Positions 27,037-36,851 are shown, numbered from the stretch's first letter. The stretch is DNA of 49,608 nucleotides from Bacteroidales bacterium (GCA_030654075.1 JAURYB010000190.1:1-49608); one strand, 5' to 3'. Notes: generated by a model not told the origin, from the letters alone. Numbers and translations: made by a program.

Positions 27037-29379
27037 ATGAAAGCAATAAGTCTCAAAATAGCGCTCTTACTCTGCTTAGCTTTGGTATCGTATAATCCAG
27101 CTTATACGCAGGTACAGGTTATTTCGCCCAATGGAGGCGAAACATGGGTTTCAGGAGATTCAACCCTAATTCAATGGAGGAACCTGGGGCAACCCGGTGA
27201 TTTTACAATCTTTTATACCTATGATAACGGAATCAACTGGTTTAAGCAGTTTAATATAAAAAGCATTACCGGTTTGAATGAGTTTAAGTTCGTGCCTGAT
27301 TTTTCCCCTAACGATCAGGCAAAAATCCGGATCAGCAGTAATTCAAATCCAGCTTTAACGGATGAAAGTGACAATGTTTTCTCTGTTAGACTTATTGATA
27401 ATTATATTTACGGTCCTTATACCGGCCAGGTATTTTATTCCGGGTCACAAGTAAATGTTCAGTGGTTTAGTAATTCGAAACCGGTCAATATAGATCTGTC
27501 ATCGGACAGAGGGATTACCTGGACGCAGGTTGGCACAAATGTGAATGGAGAATCTTTTAAATTCACGGCACCAGCAATTAACTCAACCCAGTGCAGGATA
27601 AAACTTACTGATGTCACAAACCAGTATGTTGTTAGTAAAAGCCAGGTTTTTTCTATTTTGTCTGCACCTGTGTTAACAGTATTAAGTCCGAATGGTGGTG
27701 AGGAGTGGATTTTTAAAGGCAATAATGCTATTTCATGGAGCGGTTCGGGTATTTCATCCTATGTGGTAATTGATTTTTCGCCGGATGGTGGTACTACCTG
27801 GCAAAATATCGGTTATGGAAACAGTTCTTCAACCGGGGGTTCGATTACTGTCCCGACTCCTATAGTATCAACGGTGAATGCATTGATCAGAATTTCAGAT
27901 CCTGATACGCCAACCTCATTTGATGTCAGCAATGCACCTTTTAAAATTACAATTCCTTCGTTCCCTGTTTATGCACCTAAGGCCGGCATGACGTACTATA
28001 CGAATCAGCCCATAGGTGTAATGTGGGATTCGTTTGACTCAGCACAGGTTAACGTACAGATTTCCATTGATAATGGAGTCTCATTTACTACTGTCGGATC
28101 AAATTTGCCAAAGGATCAAAACTACTATACTTTTAATGCCCCTTCAACTCCATCCCAGTATTGCATTATTAAAATTGTAAGCAATATTGATCCATCTGTG
28201 TTTTCACTTAGCCCTGTCTTCTTCATTGTGAATACTCCTGTGCTGACACTTTTAAGTCCCGCAGGAGGAGAGTTGTGGGACAATGATTCCACGTATTCCA
28301 TTACCTATTCATATACGGGCGCAATTCCTCAAAACACATATTTGTCATTTGATTTCTCATCGGATAACGGACAAAACTGGACAAACATAGGTTGGATCAG
28401 CTATGCCGAAAATTTCAACACGTATAGTTGGAAAACACCCGGACAAATCTCCGGATCATGCCTGATAAGAGTTTCAGATTACTATTATCCATTCATAGCT
28501 GATACAAGTAAATCGGTATTCTCCATTCTGGAAATTCCTTCTATTGATATATGCATGGTCAGTGTTGATTCTGTTTCGGGTAAGAATACCATTGTTTGGA
28601 ATAAAGTACAGAATAACCTGATCTCAGAATATGTGATCCTGAAGGAAGGTAATGTTTCGAATGTTTACCAGGAAGTTGGAGAAGTGCCATCCACTGGAAT
28701 CTCCACTTTTATTGATATCAATTCAAATCCGCTTGAAAAAGCTACACGGTATAAAATTGCGTTCAAAGATTCGAATGGTATCCTTTATGGGGCGGGCTCA
28801 TTTCATCAAACAATTCATCTTTCAATAAACCAGGGCGTTGGCAACACTTGGAATCTGAATTGGAGCCCTTACCTGGGTTTCCCGGTGAGTTCATACAATA
28901 TATACAGGGGCAACAATTCCAGGAATATGCAACTCATAGGCACTGTTTCAGGAAATTTTACTTCATACACTGACCTCAATGCACAGCCTGGTTTTGTGTA
29001 TTACATGGTCGAAGTTATTAATCCTAATAATTGTAATCCGGAAGGTTTGAAATCCGGAATCTACAGCAGTTCTGTTTCAAATATTGTTACAAATAGTATC
29101 CTGAGCAGCAAAAATGATCTGGTTTCAGCCAGTTTTGATGTTTATCCCAATCCTGCAACTGACAGGATGCAAATTAAGCCGGCTCATAAAATGGAAGGGA
29201 AGATCCTTCTTTCAGTTATTTCAGCAACGGGCCAGGTGGTTCAAGTACTAAGTTTGGATGCTGATGAAATAAATAACGGTTACGTGCTTATGCTTGATAA
29301 ATTGTATCCTGGAATCTATACTTTGCAGGTTAAGAGTAAAGAGGCAATTGGATCAGTCAGGTTTATTAAAACAAGGTAA
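27037..29379 (+). CDS. Secreted multi-repeat protein with type IX secretion C-terminal domain
   Basis: The 780-aa protein has a signal peptide (1-24, ending PAYTQ). It then carries several ~90-residue beta-sandwich repeats resembling the Kre9/KNH module, each opening like VISPNGGETWVSGDSTLIQW (about residues 28, 212 and 403, with a more diverged one near 308). Fibronectin-III-like modules follow (IVWNKVQNNLISEYVILKEG; WNLNWSPYLGFPVSSYNIYRG). The last ~80 residues are a type A T9SS sorting domain (SFDVYPNPATDRMQI ... LYPGIYTLQVKSKEAIGSVRFIK). It should be exported by T9SS and anchored on the surface or released. No catalytic domain is seen; an adhesive or structural role is inferred. Confidence 0.92.
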   Translation: MKAISLKIALLLCLALVSYNPAYTQVQVISPNGGETWVSGDSTLIQWRNLGQPGDFTIFYTYDNGINWFKQFNIKSITGLNEFKFVPDFSPNDQAKIRISSNSNPALTDESDNVFSVRLIDNYIYGPYTGQVFYSGSQVNVQWFSNSKPVNIDLSSDRGITWTQVGTNVNGESFKFTAPAINSTQCRIKLTDVTNQYVVSKSQVFSILSAPVLTVLSPNGGEEWIFKGNNAISWSGSGISSYVVIDFSPDGGTTWQNIGYGNSSSTGGSITVPTPIVSTVNALIRISDPDTPTSFDVSNAPFKITIPSFPVYAPKAGMTYYTNQPIGVMWDSFDSAQVNVQISIDNGVSFTTVGSNLPKDQNYYTFNAPSTPSQYCIIKIVSNIDPSVFSLSPVFFIVNTPVLTLLSPAGGELWDNDSTYSITYSYTGAIPQNTYLSFDFSSDNGQNWTNIGWISYAENFNTYSWKTPGQISGSCLIRVSDYYYPFIADTSKSVFSILEIPSIDICMVSVDSVSGKNTIVWNKVQNNLISEYVILKEGNVSNVYQEVGEVPSTGISTFIDINSNPLEKATRYKIAFKDSNGILYGAGSFHQTIHLSINQGVGNTWNLNWSPYLGFPVSSYNIYRGNNSRNMQLIGTVSGNFTSYTDLNAQPGFVYYMVEVINPNNCNPEGLKSGIYSSSVSNIVTNSILSSKNDLVSASFDVYPNPATDRMQIKPAHKMEGKILLSVISATGQVVQVLSLDADEINNGYVLMLDKLYPGIYTLQVKSKEAIGSVRFIKTR

Positions 29380-29397
29380 CATATTCGCCTGAGAAAA

Positions 29398-29424
29398 GCC
29401 GGCTTTACAAGCCGGTCTTTTTTT
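29398..29424 (+). terminator. Rho-independent terminator of the T9SS substrate gene
   Basis: The stem GCCGGCTT (29398-29405) / AAGCCGGT (29409-29416, last pair G-U) has a 3-nt loop and is followed by CTTTTTTT, 19 nt after the stop codon. Confidence 0.85.
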
Positions 29425-29484
29425 GACTTGACGAACCATTACGTTTTTATTTTTTCTGCCTGGAAATGTTTTCTGCTGTTATCA

Positions 29485-29492
29485 TACCTTTG
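29485..29492 (+). promoter_or_regulatory. -7 box of the LUD-domain gene
   Basis: TACCTTTG matches TAnnTTTG and lies 21 nt before the ATG at 29514. It rules out the earlier in-frame ATG at 29466, which would be upstream of the promoter. Confidence 0.65.
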
Positions 29493-29513
29493 CCCATAAA
29501 TAAAACATATAAG

Positions 29514-30188
29514 ATGAGTGCGCAACAAAATCCTACCGACACTTTTGTTAATGAAATGAACAGTTGGCATGGCCAAACACTCGGCATGAAAACCGTGGAA
29601 GCCCTGCGGAAAAATCGTTTTGATGCTACGTTTTTCGAAACACGCGACGAAACTGCCAAGGCAGTATTGCAAATGATTTTGCCTGGCATGGAAGTAGCTT
29701 TCGGAGGTTCGCAAACAGCAAAACAGCTGAATTTACAACAACTGGTTATTGCAAAAGGTGCTACGATTCTGGATCACAATGAAGCAGGGCTGAATGATGA
29801 ACAGAAAATGGAAGTAATGCGCCGCCAGCAGATTTGTGATGTTTTTATCTGCAGCAGCAATGCCATTTCCATTCAGGGAGAGTTGTTTAATATTGACGGA
29901 CATGGAAACAGGGTTTCTGCCATGGCTTTTGGCCCGCGCCATTTAATTGTAATAGCAGGAGTTAATAAACTGGTGGCCGATGAAGAAGCAGCATGGCAAC
30001 GTATAAAGACCATTGCCGCACCAATTAATTTTAAACGGCTTAACCGGCCTAATCCCTGTACGAAACAAGGTGTTTGCATGAATTGCAATTTGCCTACCCG
30101 CGGATGTAATATTTATGTTGCTACACGTCGCAAACCGCCCATGATGGATTTTTCCGTTTTTATTGTAAATGATTCGCTTGGATTCTAG
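29514..30188 (+). CDS. LUD-domain (lactate utilisation LutC/YkgG-like) protein
   Basis: With the start at 29514 (MSAQQNPTDTF) the protein has 224 aa. It has the LUD features: an FVNEMNSWHGQTLGMKTVEALRKNRFDATFFETRDETAKAVLQMI helix-turn region, GMEVAFGGSQTAKQL, ICSSNAISIQGELFNIDGHGNRVSAMAFGP and a C-terminal cysteine cluster (CTKQGVCMNCNLPTRGC). Stand-alone LUD proteins with this cysteine tail are common in Bacteroidota and clostridia. Their relation to the LutABC lactate oxidase is by homology only. No lutA or lutB is in the window. Confidence 0.9.
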   Translation: MSAQQNPTDTFVNEMNSWHGQTLGMKTVEALRKNRFDATFFETRDETAKAVLQMILPGMEVAFGGSQTAKQLNLQQLVIAKGATILDHNEAGLNDEQKMEVMRRQQICDVFICSSNAISIQGELFNIDGHGNRVSAMAFGPRHLIVIAGVNKLVADEEAAWQRIKTIAAPINFKRLNRPNPCTKQGVCMNCNLPTRGCNIYVATRRKPPMMDFSVFIVNDSLGF

Positions 30189-30426
30189 TTTCCGATCTGT
30201 TTTATAAATACTGACCGATCTTATTATCTGAGTTCTTAACCTAATCTCATTTATGCAAAATCATTATAAATTGCATATTGCCTAAATATTTGCAACCAAC
30301 TTATTTACAATGAATTAAATACAAATACAACCAATACTATTTCCGCAAATTTGTTAACTTTTAAGTGATTAACGTAAAAATCGTATTAATTTTTCATAAA
30401 ACTTGCAATTCATTCAAAGGCTTTCA

Positions 30427-30434
30427 TACTTTTG
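30427..30434 (+). promoter_or_regulatory. -7 box for purB
   Basis: TACTTTTG lies 26 nt before the first possible purB start at 30461. Confidence 0.6.
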
Positions 30435-30460
30435 ACCACTGAACCCATATACTATTTGCC

Positions 30461-31813
30461 ATGGATCTCACTATGATTAATGCCATTTCCCCTGTTGACG
30501 GACGCTATCGCAAACAGGTTGAAAGTCTTTCTTATTATTTCAGTGAAGCCGCACTCATAAACTACCGGGTGTTTGTTGAAGTTGAGTATTTCATTGCCTT
30601 GTGCGAACTACCACTTCCCCAGCTTAAAGAGATTGACCGCAAAAAAATAGCAGAACTCAGAGCTTTGTGCCGTGATTTTACTTTTACTGATGCCCAGGAA
30701 ATTAAAGAAATTGAAGTAACAACAAATCATGATGTTAAGGCTGTTGAATATTATCTTAAGAGGAGATTCGACAAAATGGGCCTGGCCAAGTATAAGGAGT
30801 TCATTCATTTTGGTCTCACTTCGCAGGATATCAATAATACTGCCGGACCTTATGCGCTGAAGCTTGCCATGGATGAGGTAATTGTACCGTTGTATGAGGA
30901 TCTGCTTCAAAAAATCACCAAACGTGCTAAAGAATGGAAAAAAGTTCCGATGCTGGCGCGTACTCATGGTCAGCCGGCTTCTCCGACTATTTTGGGAAAA
31001 GAAGTATATGTTTTTGCCGAAAGACTGAAACAGCAATTGAAATTACTTAAAACTATTCCTTTTTCAGCCAAATTTGGTGGCGCAACCGGCAACTTTAACG
31101 CTCATTATGTTGCTTACCCTGATATTGACTGGTTTGAATTCGGTGATAATTTTATAAAAAACAAACTTTCGCTCGAACGCTTGCGCTATACCACCCAGAT
31201 TGAGCATTACGATAACCAGGCAGCGCTTTTCGACAATATGAAGCGTATCAATACAATACTTATTGATTTGAGCCGCGATATGTGGAGTTATATCTCAATG
31301 GAGTATTTCAAGCAAAAAATAAAAGCCGGTGAAATTGGCTCCTCAGCCATGCCTCACAAGGTAAACCCGATTGATTTCGAGAATGCCGAGGGTAATTTTG
31401 GCTTCGCTAATGCACTGTTTGAGCATCTTTCCGCTAAACTTCCTATCTCCAGACTACAGCGTGATTTAACTGATTCAACCGTAAGCCGTAATATCGGAGT
31501 ACCTGTTTCTCATACTTTAATAGCTATCAAATCTTTGATAAAAGGACTTGACAAACTGATCCTTAACGAAGAAAAAATAAATGCTGACCTTGAGAATAAC
31601 TGGGCTGTAGTTGCTGAAGCAATTCAGACCATATTGCGTCGCGAAGGCTTCCCAAAACCATACGAAACATTGAAAGAACTTACACGCACAAATACCCATA
31701 TCGACCACAAGGCTATCAGTGCATTTATCGAAAAACTTAATGTGCCGGGAAAAGTAAAAACCGAATTAGGTAAGATCACGCCTTCGAATTATACAGGCCG
31801 CTTCGAGATATAA
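30461..31813 (+). CDS. purB: Adenylosuccinate lyase
   Basis: The 450-aa protein belongs to the fumarase/aspartase superfamily: start MINAISPVDGRYRKQVESL, EVTTNHDVKAVEYYLK, the conserved histidine region FGLTSQDINNTAGP, PMLARTHGQPASPT, and the signature GSSAMPHKVNPIDFENAEGN with the catalytic serine loop (about 290-310). It cleaves SAICAR and adenylosuccinate in purine synthesis. The true start may be the fifth codon (MINAISPVDGRY), as in most homologues. It begins a stretch rich in nucleotide-synthesis genes. Confidence 0.97.
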   Translation: MDLTMINAISPVDGRYRKQVESLSYYFSEAALINYRVFVEVEYFIALCELPLPQLKEIDRKKIAELRALCRDFTFTDAQEIKEIEVTTNHDVKAVEYYLKRRFDKMGLAKYKEFIHFGLTSQDINNTAGPYALKLAMDEVIVPLYEDLLQKITKRAKEWKKVPMLARTHGQPASPTILGKEVYVFAERLKQQLKLLKTIPFSAKFGGATGNFNAHYVAYPDIDWFEFGDNFIKNKLSLERLRYTTQIEHYDNQAALFDNMKRINTILIDLSRDMWSYISMEYFKQKIKAGEIGSSAMPHKVNPIDFENAEGNFGFANALFEHLSAKLPISRLQRDLTDSTVSRNIGVPVSHTLIAIKSLIKGLDKLILNEEKINADLENNWAVVAEAIQTILRREGFPKPYETLKELTRTNTHIDHKAISAFIEKLNVPGKVKTELGKITPSNYTGRFEI

Positions 31814-31870
31814 GAAGTGTTAAATTTTGTGCAAAAGCATAACATAGTAGTATAAACAGATTGTTTTAAG

Positions 31871-31878
31871 TAATTTTG
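31871..31878 (+). promoter_or_regulatory. Candidate -7 box for the DUF5606 gene
   Basis: TAATTTTG (TAnnTTTG) lies 21 nt before the ATG at 31900. Confidence 0.55.
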
Positions 31879-31899
31879 CATAAAAATTAAGAACATTTT

Positions 31900-32355
31900 A
31901 TGGATTTGAAAGAGATTTTATCCGTTTCGGGCAAGCCAGGGCTTTTCAAAACAATTGCTCAGACTAAAACCGGCGTTATTATTGAATCGCTCCTTGATGG
32001 CAAACGCATACAGGCTTTTGCAAGCGACAAAATAAGCTCATTGGGAGAAATAAGTATTTTTACAACCACCGAAGATATGCCTCTTCGCGAAGTATTCAGG
32101 CTTATACTTGAAAAAACCGGCGATCAGCCAGCGCCAGATTCAAAAGCTGACGACAAAACATTAAAAGCATTTTTTGAGACGGTTATTCCGGATTATGATC
32201 GTGAACGTGTATATACTTCACACATACGCAAACTTGTACAGTGGTATAATTTGCTGATCGCCAATGGAATAAATGATTTTTCAGCTCCTGCTGAAGAAAC
32301 TGAAAGCGAATCCGATTCTCCGGGCGACATTGGCGAGGCCGCTGAAGAAAAATAA
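31900..32355 (+). CDS. DUF5606 family protein
   Basis: The 151-aa protein opens MDLKEILSVSGKPGLFKTIAQ, then TGVIIESLLDGKRIQAFASDKISSLGEISIF, which I recognise as the Bacteroidota-specific DUF5606 domain. The middle contains a DREREY-like helix region (IPDYDRERVYTSHIRKLVQWYNLLIANGI) and the C-terminus is acidic (ESESDSPGDIGEAAEEK). It is soluble, with no catalytic motif, and function is not known. It has its own promoter candidate and terminator, so it is probably monocistronic. Confidence 0.9.
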   Translation: MDLKEILSVSGKPGLFKTIAQTKTGVIIESLLDGKRIQAFASDKISSLGEISIFTTTEDMPLREVFRLILEKTGDQPAPDSKADDKTLKAFFETVIPDYDRERVYTSHIRKLVQWYNLLIANGINDFSAPAEETESESDSPGDIGEAAEEK

Positions 32356-32361
32356 ACATTG

Positions 32362-32393
32362 AGTCCGTCATTTAACCATGGCGGACTTTTTTT
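32362..32393 (+). terminator. Rho-independent terminator after the DUF5606 gene
   Basis: The stem AGTCCGTCA (32362-32370) / TGGCGGACT (32379-32387) with one wobble pair and an 8-nt loop is followed by a T run, 6 bp after the stop codon. Confidence 0.85.
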
Positions 32394-32422
32394 AAGTATT
32401 TTCGCCTGTAATATTGCCCCTG

Positions 32423-33193
32423 ATGAAGAAATTTATCCACGATTTTGAGGTTACTCATAACCACCATATCACCGACGACTACTTTGCCATTTACCTGAAA
32501 TGCCCGGTCAGCCTGCCACAGATATTACCAGGGCAGTTTGCCGAAGTTCTTGTAAGTAACTCTACCACAACATACCTGCGCAGGCCTTTCTCTATCTACG
32601 ATGTGGATTACAAAAGAAACGAGCTTTCCTTATTAATTAAAAAAGTAGGTGATGGAACAGTTGCCCTTTCAAAACTTAAAGAAGGGGATACGTTAAATCT
32701 GATTTACCCGCTTGGCAACTCATTCAGTTTACCTGGAGGCAAAAAAGCTTTACTTATAGGTGGCGGAGTAGGAATTGCGCCCATGCTGCTATTATCAAAA
32801 CTTCTGCACGAAAAAGGATACAAGCCTGACATTCTTGTTGGTGGCCGAACTTCAAATGACATAGTGGAACCTGAGAAATATAAACCCTTTGGTGAGGTAT
32901 TTATTACTACCGATGACGGATCAGCCGGCGAAAAAGGTATGGTGACTCAACATTCATTGTTTTCCGGAAAAGTTAAAGAATACTCCGCAATTTATGCCTG
33001 CGGTCCCGACCCAATGATGAAAGCTGTTGCCAGGGTTGCTGCCGAACATAATATTCCTTGCGAAATTTCACTCGAAAACACTATGGCCTGCGGAATCGGA
33101 GCCTGTTTGTGCTGTGTGGTCGAAACCATTGACGGAAATAAAACCACTTGCATCGAAGGACCTGTTTTCGATACGCGAAAGCTTAAGTTGTAG
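32423..33193 (+). CDS. pyrK: Dihydroorotate dehydrogenase B electron transfer subunit
   Basis: With the ATG at 32423 the protein has 256 aa (a TTG three codons earlier is less likely). FAD-binding RRPFSIYDVD (about 50-59), an NAD-binding LIGGGVGIAPMLLLSKLL segment and the C-terminal 2Fe-2S cysteines in ACGIGACLCC plus the Cys in KTTCIEGPVF identify PyrK. It passes electrons from PyrD to NAD+. The class 1B catalytic subunit is encoded 172 bp downstream. A near-consensus -7 box (TATTTTCG) precedes it. Confidence 0.95.
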   Translation: MKKFIHDFEVTHNHHITDDYFAIYLKCPVSLPQILPGQFAEVLVSNSTTTYLRRPFSIYDVDYKRNELSLLIKKVGDGTVALSKLKEGDTLNLIYPLGNSFSLPGGKKALLIGGGVGIAPMLLLSKLLHEKGYKPDILVGGRTSNDIVEPEKYKPFGEVFITTDDGSAGEKGMVTQHSLFSGKVKEYSAIYACGPDPMMKAVARVAAEHNIPCEISLENTMACGIGACLCCVVETIDGNKTTCIEGPVFDTRKLKL

Positions 33194-33290
33194 GGAGTTT
33201 AGAAATTCCCTAAAGTTAACTGCTTGCGGGGCGAAAGGGAGACCTTGAGTTTATTGAAAAGATAAATTTGAAATCTGCACTACGAAAAAA

Positions 33291-33330
33291 AACTTTGTGT
33301 AAATCTGTATCCTCAGTGCCTCCGTGGTTT
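33291..33330. repeat. Degenerate short repeat of the TCTGTGxCCTC type
   Basis: The segment runs CTTTGTGTAAA, TCTGTATCC, TCAGTGCC, TCCGTGG, a loose 8-nt periodic pattern between pyrK and pyrD. Similar strings are frequent between genes in Bacteroidota (general recollection). It is separate from the 7-nt arrays. Confidence 0.4.
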
Positions 33331-33365
33331 AAATAAGAAAAACAATTCAGAAATCAAAAAAAAAA

Positions 33366-34277
33366 ATGCTTGATTTATCCGTAAACGTACATAAGCTACT
33401 GCTCAAAAACCCGGTTATGTCAGCTTCGGGAACCTTTGGCTATGGAATTGAATTTGATGACTTTATTGATGTAAACCGGCTGGGAGGGATACTTACCAAA
33501 GCCTGCACTTCGAAAAACCGCGATGGAAACCGTTATCCACGTATGGCGGAAACACCTGCAGGAATGTTGAATTCAGTTGGCCTCCAGAATAAAGGTGTCG
33601 ACTATTTTATCAATACTATTTATCCCAAAATAAAGCATTACGATACACATATTATTGTAAATGTTTCAGATTCCACAGTTGAAGGCTATATGGAAGTAGC
33701 TGAAAAACTGAACCAACTCGATAAAATTACTGGAATTGAATTAAATATTTCCTGTCCCAACGTAAAAGAAGGCGGAATGGCTTTTGGCACTTCATGCCCT
33801 ATGGCTGGCGCTGTTACAAAAGCGGTTCGTGAAGTTTATGATAAAACAATGATCGTAAAATTATCGCCCAATGTGACCAATATTGCTGAAATTGCCAAAG
33901 CCGTTGAAGATGAAGGAGCTGATTCAGTGTCTGTTATAAATACCTTGCTTGGAATGGCCATAGATGCTGAAAAGCGCAGGCCCATACTTTCAACCATTAC
34001 CGGAGGGCTCTCAGGACCGGCCGTAAAACCTATTGCGCTTCGCATGGTGTGGCAGGTTTCGAAAGCAATAAAAATACCGGTTATAGGATTAGGCGGAATC
34101 AGCAATGCCACGGATGCAATTGAGTTCCTTCTTGCCGGCGCAACAGCCATACAGGTAGGAACAGCCAATTTCGTTGATCCACAGGTATGTATAAAAATAC
34201 TTGATGGAATTGAGGAATATTGTAACCGTCATGGCGTACAAGATGTAAAAGAACTGATCGGAGCGCTTGAAAGCTAA
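33366..34277 (+). CDS. pyrD: Dihydroorotate dehydrogenase, class 1B catalytic subunit
   Basis: The 303-aa TIM-barrel protein has [15 protein letters not shown] at the N-terminus, the FMN/orotate motifs [19 protein letters not shown] and [20 protein letters not shown], with the class 1 catalytic Cys in FGTSC, and [30 protein letters not shown] for phosphate binding. The Cys base and the PyrK partner mark it as the NAD-dependent 1B type. It oxidises dihydroorotate to orotate in pyrimidine synthesis. Length is normal. Confidence 0.97.
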   Translation: MLDLSVNVHKLLLKNPVMSASGTFGYGIEFDDFIDVNRLGGILTKACTSKNRDGNRYPRMAETPAGMLNSVGLQNKGVDYFINTIYPKIKHYDTHIIVNVSDSTVEGYMEVAEKLNQLDKITGIELNISCPNVKEGGMAFGTSCPMAGAVTKAVREVYDKTMIVKLSPNVTNIAEIAKAVEDEGADSVSVINTLLGMAIDAEKRRPILSTITGGLSGPAVKPIALRMVWQVSKAIKIPVIGLGGISNATDAIEFLLAGATAIQVGTANFVDPQVCIKILDGIEEYCNRHGVQDVKELIGALES

Positions 34278-34280
34278 AAT

Positions 34281-34315
34281 AGTGAATAACAAAAAGTGAA
34301 TAATGAATAATTATC
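34281..34315. repeat. Period-7 degenerate tandem array
   Basis: Units AGTGAAT, AACAAAA, AGTGAAT, AATGAAT and AATTATC begin 3 bp after the pyrD stop. Further downstream, CGAATGACAATTGAATGACA (34347) recurs as CGAATGACCATTGCATGACT (34410), 63 nt apart. Confidence 0.75.
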
Positions 34316-34474
34316 GTTCGGTATTGATAAACTTTTGATTAACAAACGAATGACAATTGAATGACAGCCTATTCATCTAAATCATCCTAAACGCTCAATC
34401 TTCAACTATCGAATGACCATTGCATGACTGAGTACCCGATAATATCAAACCCTATAAACCATCAAGACTCCGCA

Positions 34475-35758
34475 ATGAATAAAACTAACGTCCTTCTTAT
34501 CGGTAGCGGTGGCCGTGAACACGCCATAGCATGGAAACTTGCACAAAGCCCTTTGCTGAATCAGCTGTTTATCGCTCCCGGAAATGCTGGTACTACTGCC
34601 GTTGGAACAAATGTTGCGATTAGTGGAATTGACTTCGAAGGAATAAAACAGTTTGTTCTGGAAAACCAGGTTGATTTGGTTATAGTCGGACCTGAAGATC
34701 CACTGGTACGTGGAATTCACGATTACTTCCTCAACGACTCTTTATTGGAAAATATACCGGTAATCGGTCCGCAAAAAGCAGGAGCTGAACTTGAGGGAAG
34801 CAAAGATTTCGCCAAACAGTTTATGATCAGGCACGGCATCCCTACAGGTGCTTATAAAACATTCACAAAAGCTACTCTTACCGAAGGAATACAATTTCTT
34901 AAAACATTAAATCCGCCCTATGTACTTAAGGCAGATGGTCTGGCAGCAGGAAAAGGTGTGTTGATCTGCAAAACCCTGGAAGATGCTGAAATTGAACTTA
35001 CCGATATGCTTGCCAACCAGAGATTCGGGAAAGCATCGGAGATGGTAGTTATTGAGGAGTTTTTGGATGGTATTGAGCTCTCAGCATTTGCCATTACCAA
35101 TGGAAGCGAATACCTGGTTTTACCCGAAGCAAAAGATTATAAACGTATTGGAGTTGGCGATACCGGTCCGAATACAGGCGGAATGGGCTCCATATCGCCG
35201 GTGCCATTCGCCGGTAAGGAGTTTATGCAGAAAGTGGAAGATCGTGTGATCAGACCAACTGTTGAAGGATTGCGGAAAGATGGCATTCCATACCAGGGAT
35301 TCCTGTTTTTCGGATTGATGAATGTGAAAGGAGATCCATTTGTGATCGAATATAACGTTCGTCTTGGCGATCCTGAAACAGAATCACTTTTACCCCGAAT
35401 TAAGAATGACTTGTTGGAAATATTTCTTGCCACAGCACATGGTGGTCTTTCGGAAATAATTCTGGAAACAGACCAACGAACAGCTGCATGCGTGATGATA
35501 GTTTCGGGTGGTTATCCGGGAGATTATATTAAAGGCAAAGTAATTACCGGTATGGAAACTGTGAATAAAAGTCTTGTATTTCATGCTGGTACAAGTTCTG
35601 AGGATAACAATATTATTAGTTCAGGAGGCCGCGTTATAGCAGTAACAACCCTGGCCGATGATCTGAACTCAGCTATTTTCCAATCCTTAGAATCGGCTTC
35701 TCAGATTAAATTCGGGAACTCCTACTTCCGCAACGATATCGGGAAAGACCTGATGTAA
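34475..35758 (+). CDS. purD: Phosphoribosylamine-glycine ligase
   Basis: The 427-aa ATP-grasp enzyme starts at MNKTNVLLIGSGGREHAIAW. An in-frame ATG at 34424 lies in repeat-like spacer sequence and is rejected as start. Motifs are VIVGPEDPLVRGI, QKAGAELEGSKDFAKQFM, the ATP-grasp YVLKADGLAAGKGVLI, and GVGDTGPNTGGMGSISP with EYNVRLGDPETE for Mg and substrate. It makes glycinamide ribonucleotide in purine synthesis. The membrane-protein gene follows 26 bp later, on the same strand. Confidence 0.97.
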   Translation: MNKTNVLLIGSGGREHAIAWKLAQSPLLNQLFIAPGNAGTTAVGTNVAISGIDFEGIKQFVLENQVDLVIVGPEDPLVRGIHDYFLNDSLLENIPVIGPQKAGAELEGSKDFAKQFMIRHGIPTGAYKTFTKATLTEGIQFLKTLNPPYVLKADGLAAGKGVLICKTLEDAEIELTDMLANQRFGKASEMVVIEEFLDGIELSAFAITNGSEYLVLPEAKDYKRIGVGDTGPNTGGMGSISPVPFAGKEFMQKVEDRVIRPTVEGLRKDGIPYQGFLFFGLMNVKGDPFVIEYNVRLGDPETESLLPRIKNDLLEIFLATAHGGLSEIILETDQRTAACVMIVSGGYPGDYIKGKVITGMETVNKSLVFHAGTSSEDNNIISSGGRVIAVTTLADDLNSAIFQSLESASQIKFGNSYFRNDIGKDLM

Positions 35759-35784
35759 TTAGTTTTATAAAAAATGCTCATCTG

Positions 35785-36771
35785 ATGCTCAAGTGGATTT
35801 CTAAATCGGGAACATTTATACAGTTTACAATTTTTGCGGTAATACTTGTTTTGACATGGTTCCCCGCTTTCGCAAATCCTGTACTTCCGGTTATATCACC
35901 TTCTGACGGTCCTTTATATCTGCTTCTGGTGAGTTGGATACAGAACTTCCCGGCATTAACTGTTTCAATTGCACTAATCCTGGTAGTTATACAGGCTTTA
36001 ATCTTGTTTTACGTATACCAGGCGAACGGCTTTTTTAAGCGGAGTAATTTCCTTCCGGCGATTATTATCTTACTGGCTTATAGCTGGAGTAGTAAATATC
36101 AGACTATGCACGCCATTCTTCCGGCAGGAATATTCATTGTTATCGCTTTGAATTCCATCATGGGAATGTACGGACGGCAGGCTGCTTACCACCAGGTATT
36201 CACTGCAGCTTTTTCCATCGGAATAGCTTCACTTTTCTATATCCCGCTGGCTTTTATGTTGCTTATGATTTGGTTCACATTCATTACTTACCGTATTTCA
36301 TCCTGGCACGAATACGCAGTATCAGCAATAGGCTTTATTTTGCCCTTTCTGTATTACATAAGCGGACTATTCTGGTATGATAAACTCCCGGAAGGTTTGT
36401 ACCAGTTATCGGCTAGTATGTTCAATTTTATATTACCGCCAAGGCTTTCAGCCGTTAACACAATATGGTTGTACGTATCTGCATTTGTTATGATTGTAAC
36501 TATGGTTGCTGTTTTAAATCTGATGAATGATAAACTGATCAGTCTGCGACGCAGATCCTGGATATTATTCAACTTCAGTTTTACTGTACTCATCATTATG
36601 CTTCTTTCCGGATGGCCTATACTTTCAATTAATTATTTATTTGCTATCCCCATGTCATTTTTTATAACTGGAAGTGTGACACTGATAAAACGCAAATTCT
36701 GGTTTGAGATGCTTGCTTTAGGTTATTTTCTGTCCTTTGTTGCGGTGCGGGTTTATTGGGTTATTAGTTAA
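35785..36771 (+). CDS. Multi-pass membrane protein, DUF6427-like
   Basis: The 328-aa protein has about nine transmembrane helices (for example FTIFAVILVLTWFPAFA at 14-30 and LTVSIALILVVIQALILFYVY near 60) joined by short loops. The pattern, length and position directly after purD agree with DUF6427, a Bacteroidota membrane family of unknown function (recognised from memory). No transporter signature or catalytic residue is evident. The start is the only ATG that avoids an immediate stop (the upstream ATG meets TGA after three codons). Confidence 0.85.
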   Translation: MLKWISKSGTFIQFTIFAVILVLTWFPAFANPVLPVISPSDGPLYLLLVSWIQNFPALTVSIALILVVIQALILFYVYQANGFFKRSNFLPAIIILLAYSWSSKYQTMHAILPAGIFIVIALNSIMGMYGRQAAYHQVFTAAFSIGIASLFYIPLAFMLLMIWFTFITYRISSWHEYAVSAIGFILPFLYYISGLFWYDKLPEGLYQLSASMFNFILPPRLSAVNTIWLYVSAFVMIVTMVAVLNLMNDKLISLRRRSWILFNFSFTVLIIMLLSGWPILSINYLFAIPMSFFITGSVTLIKRKFWFEMLALGYFLSFVAVRVYWVIS

Positions 36772-36851
36772 TTTTAAAATCAGTGAAAATTATTATTGAT
36801 TAAATTCCTGGTAATGAAGAATTTTGATTGAATTCCACAAAATGAAGCAGA

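Noticed and set aside
29466..29513. Upstream in-frame start for the LUD-domain gene.
   Set aside because: A TAnnTTTG promoter box lies between it and the next Met; the extra residues are not family-like.
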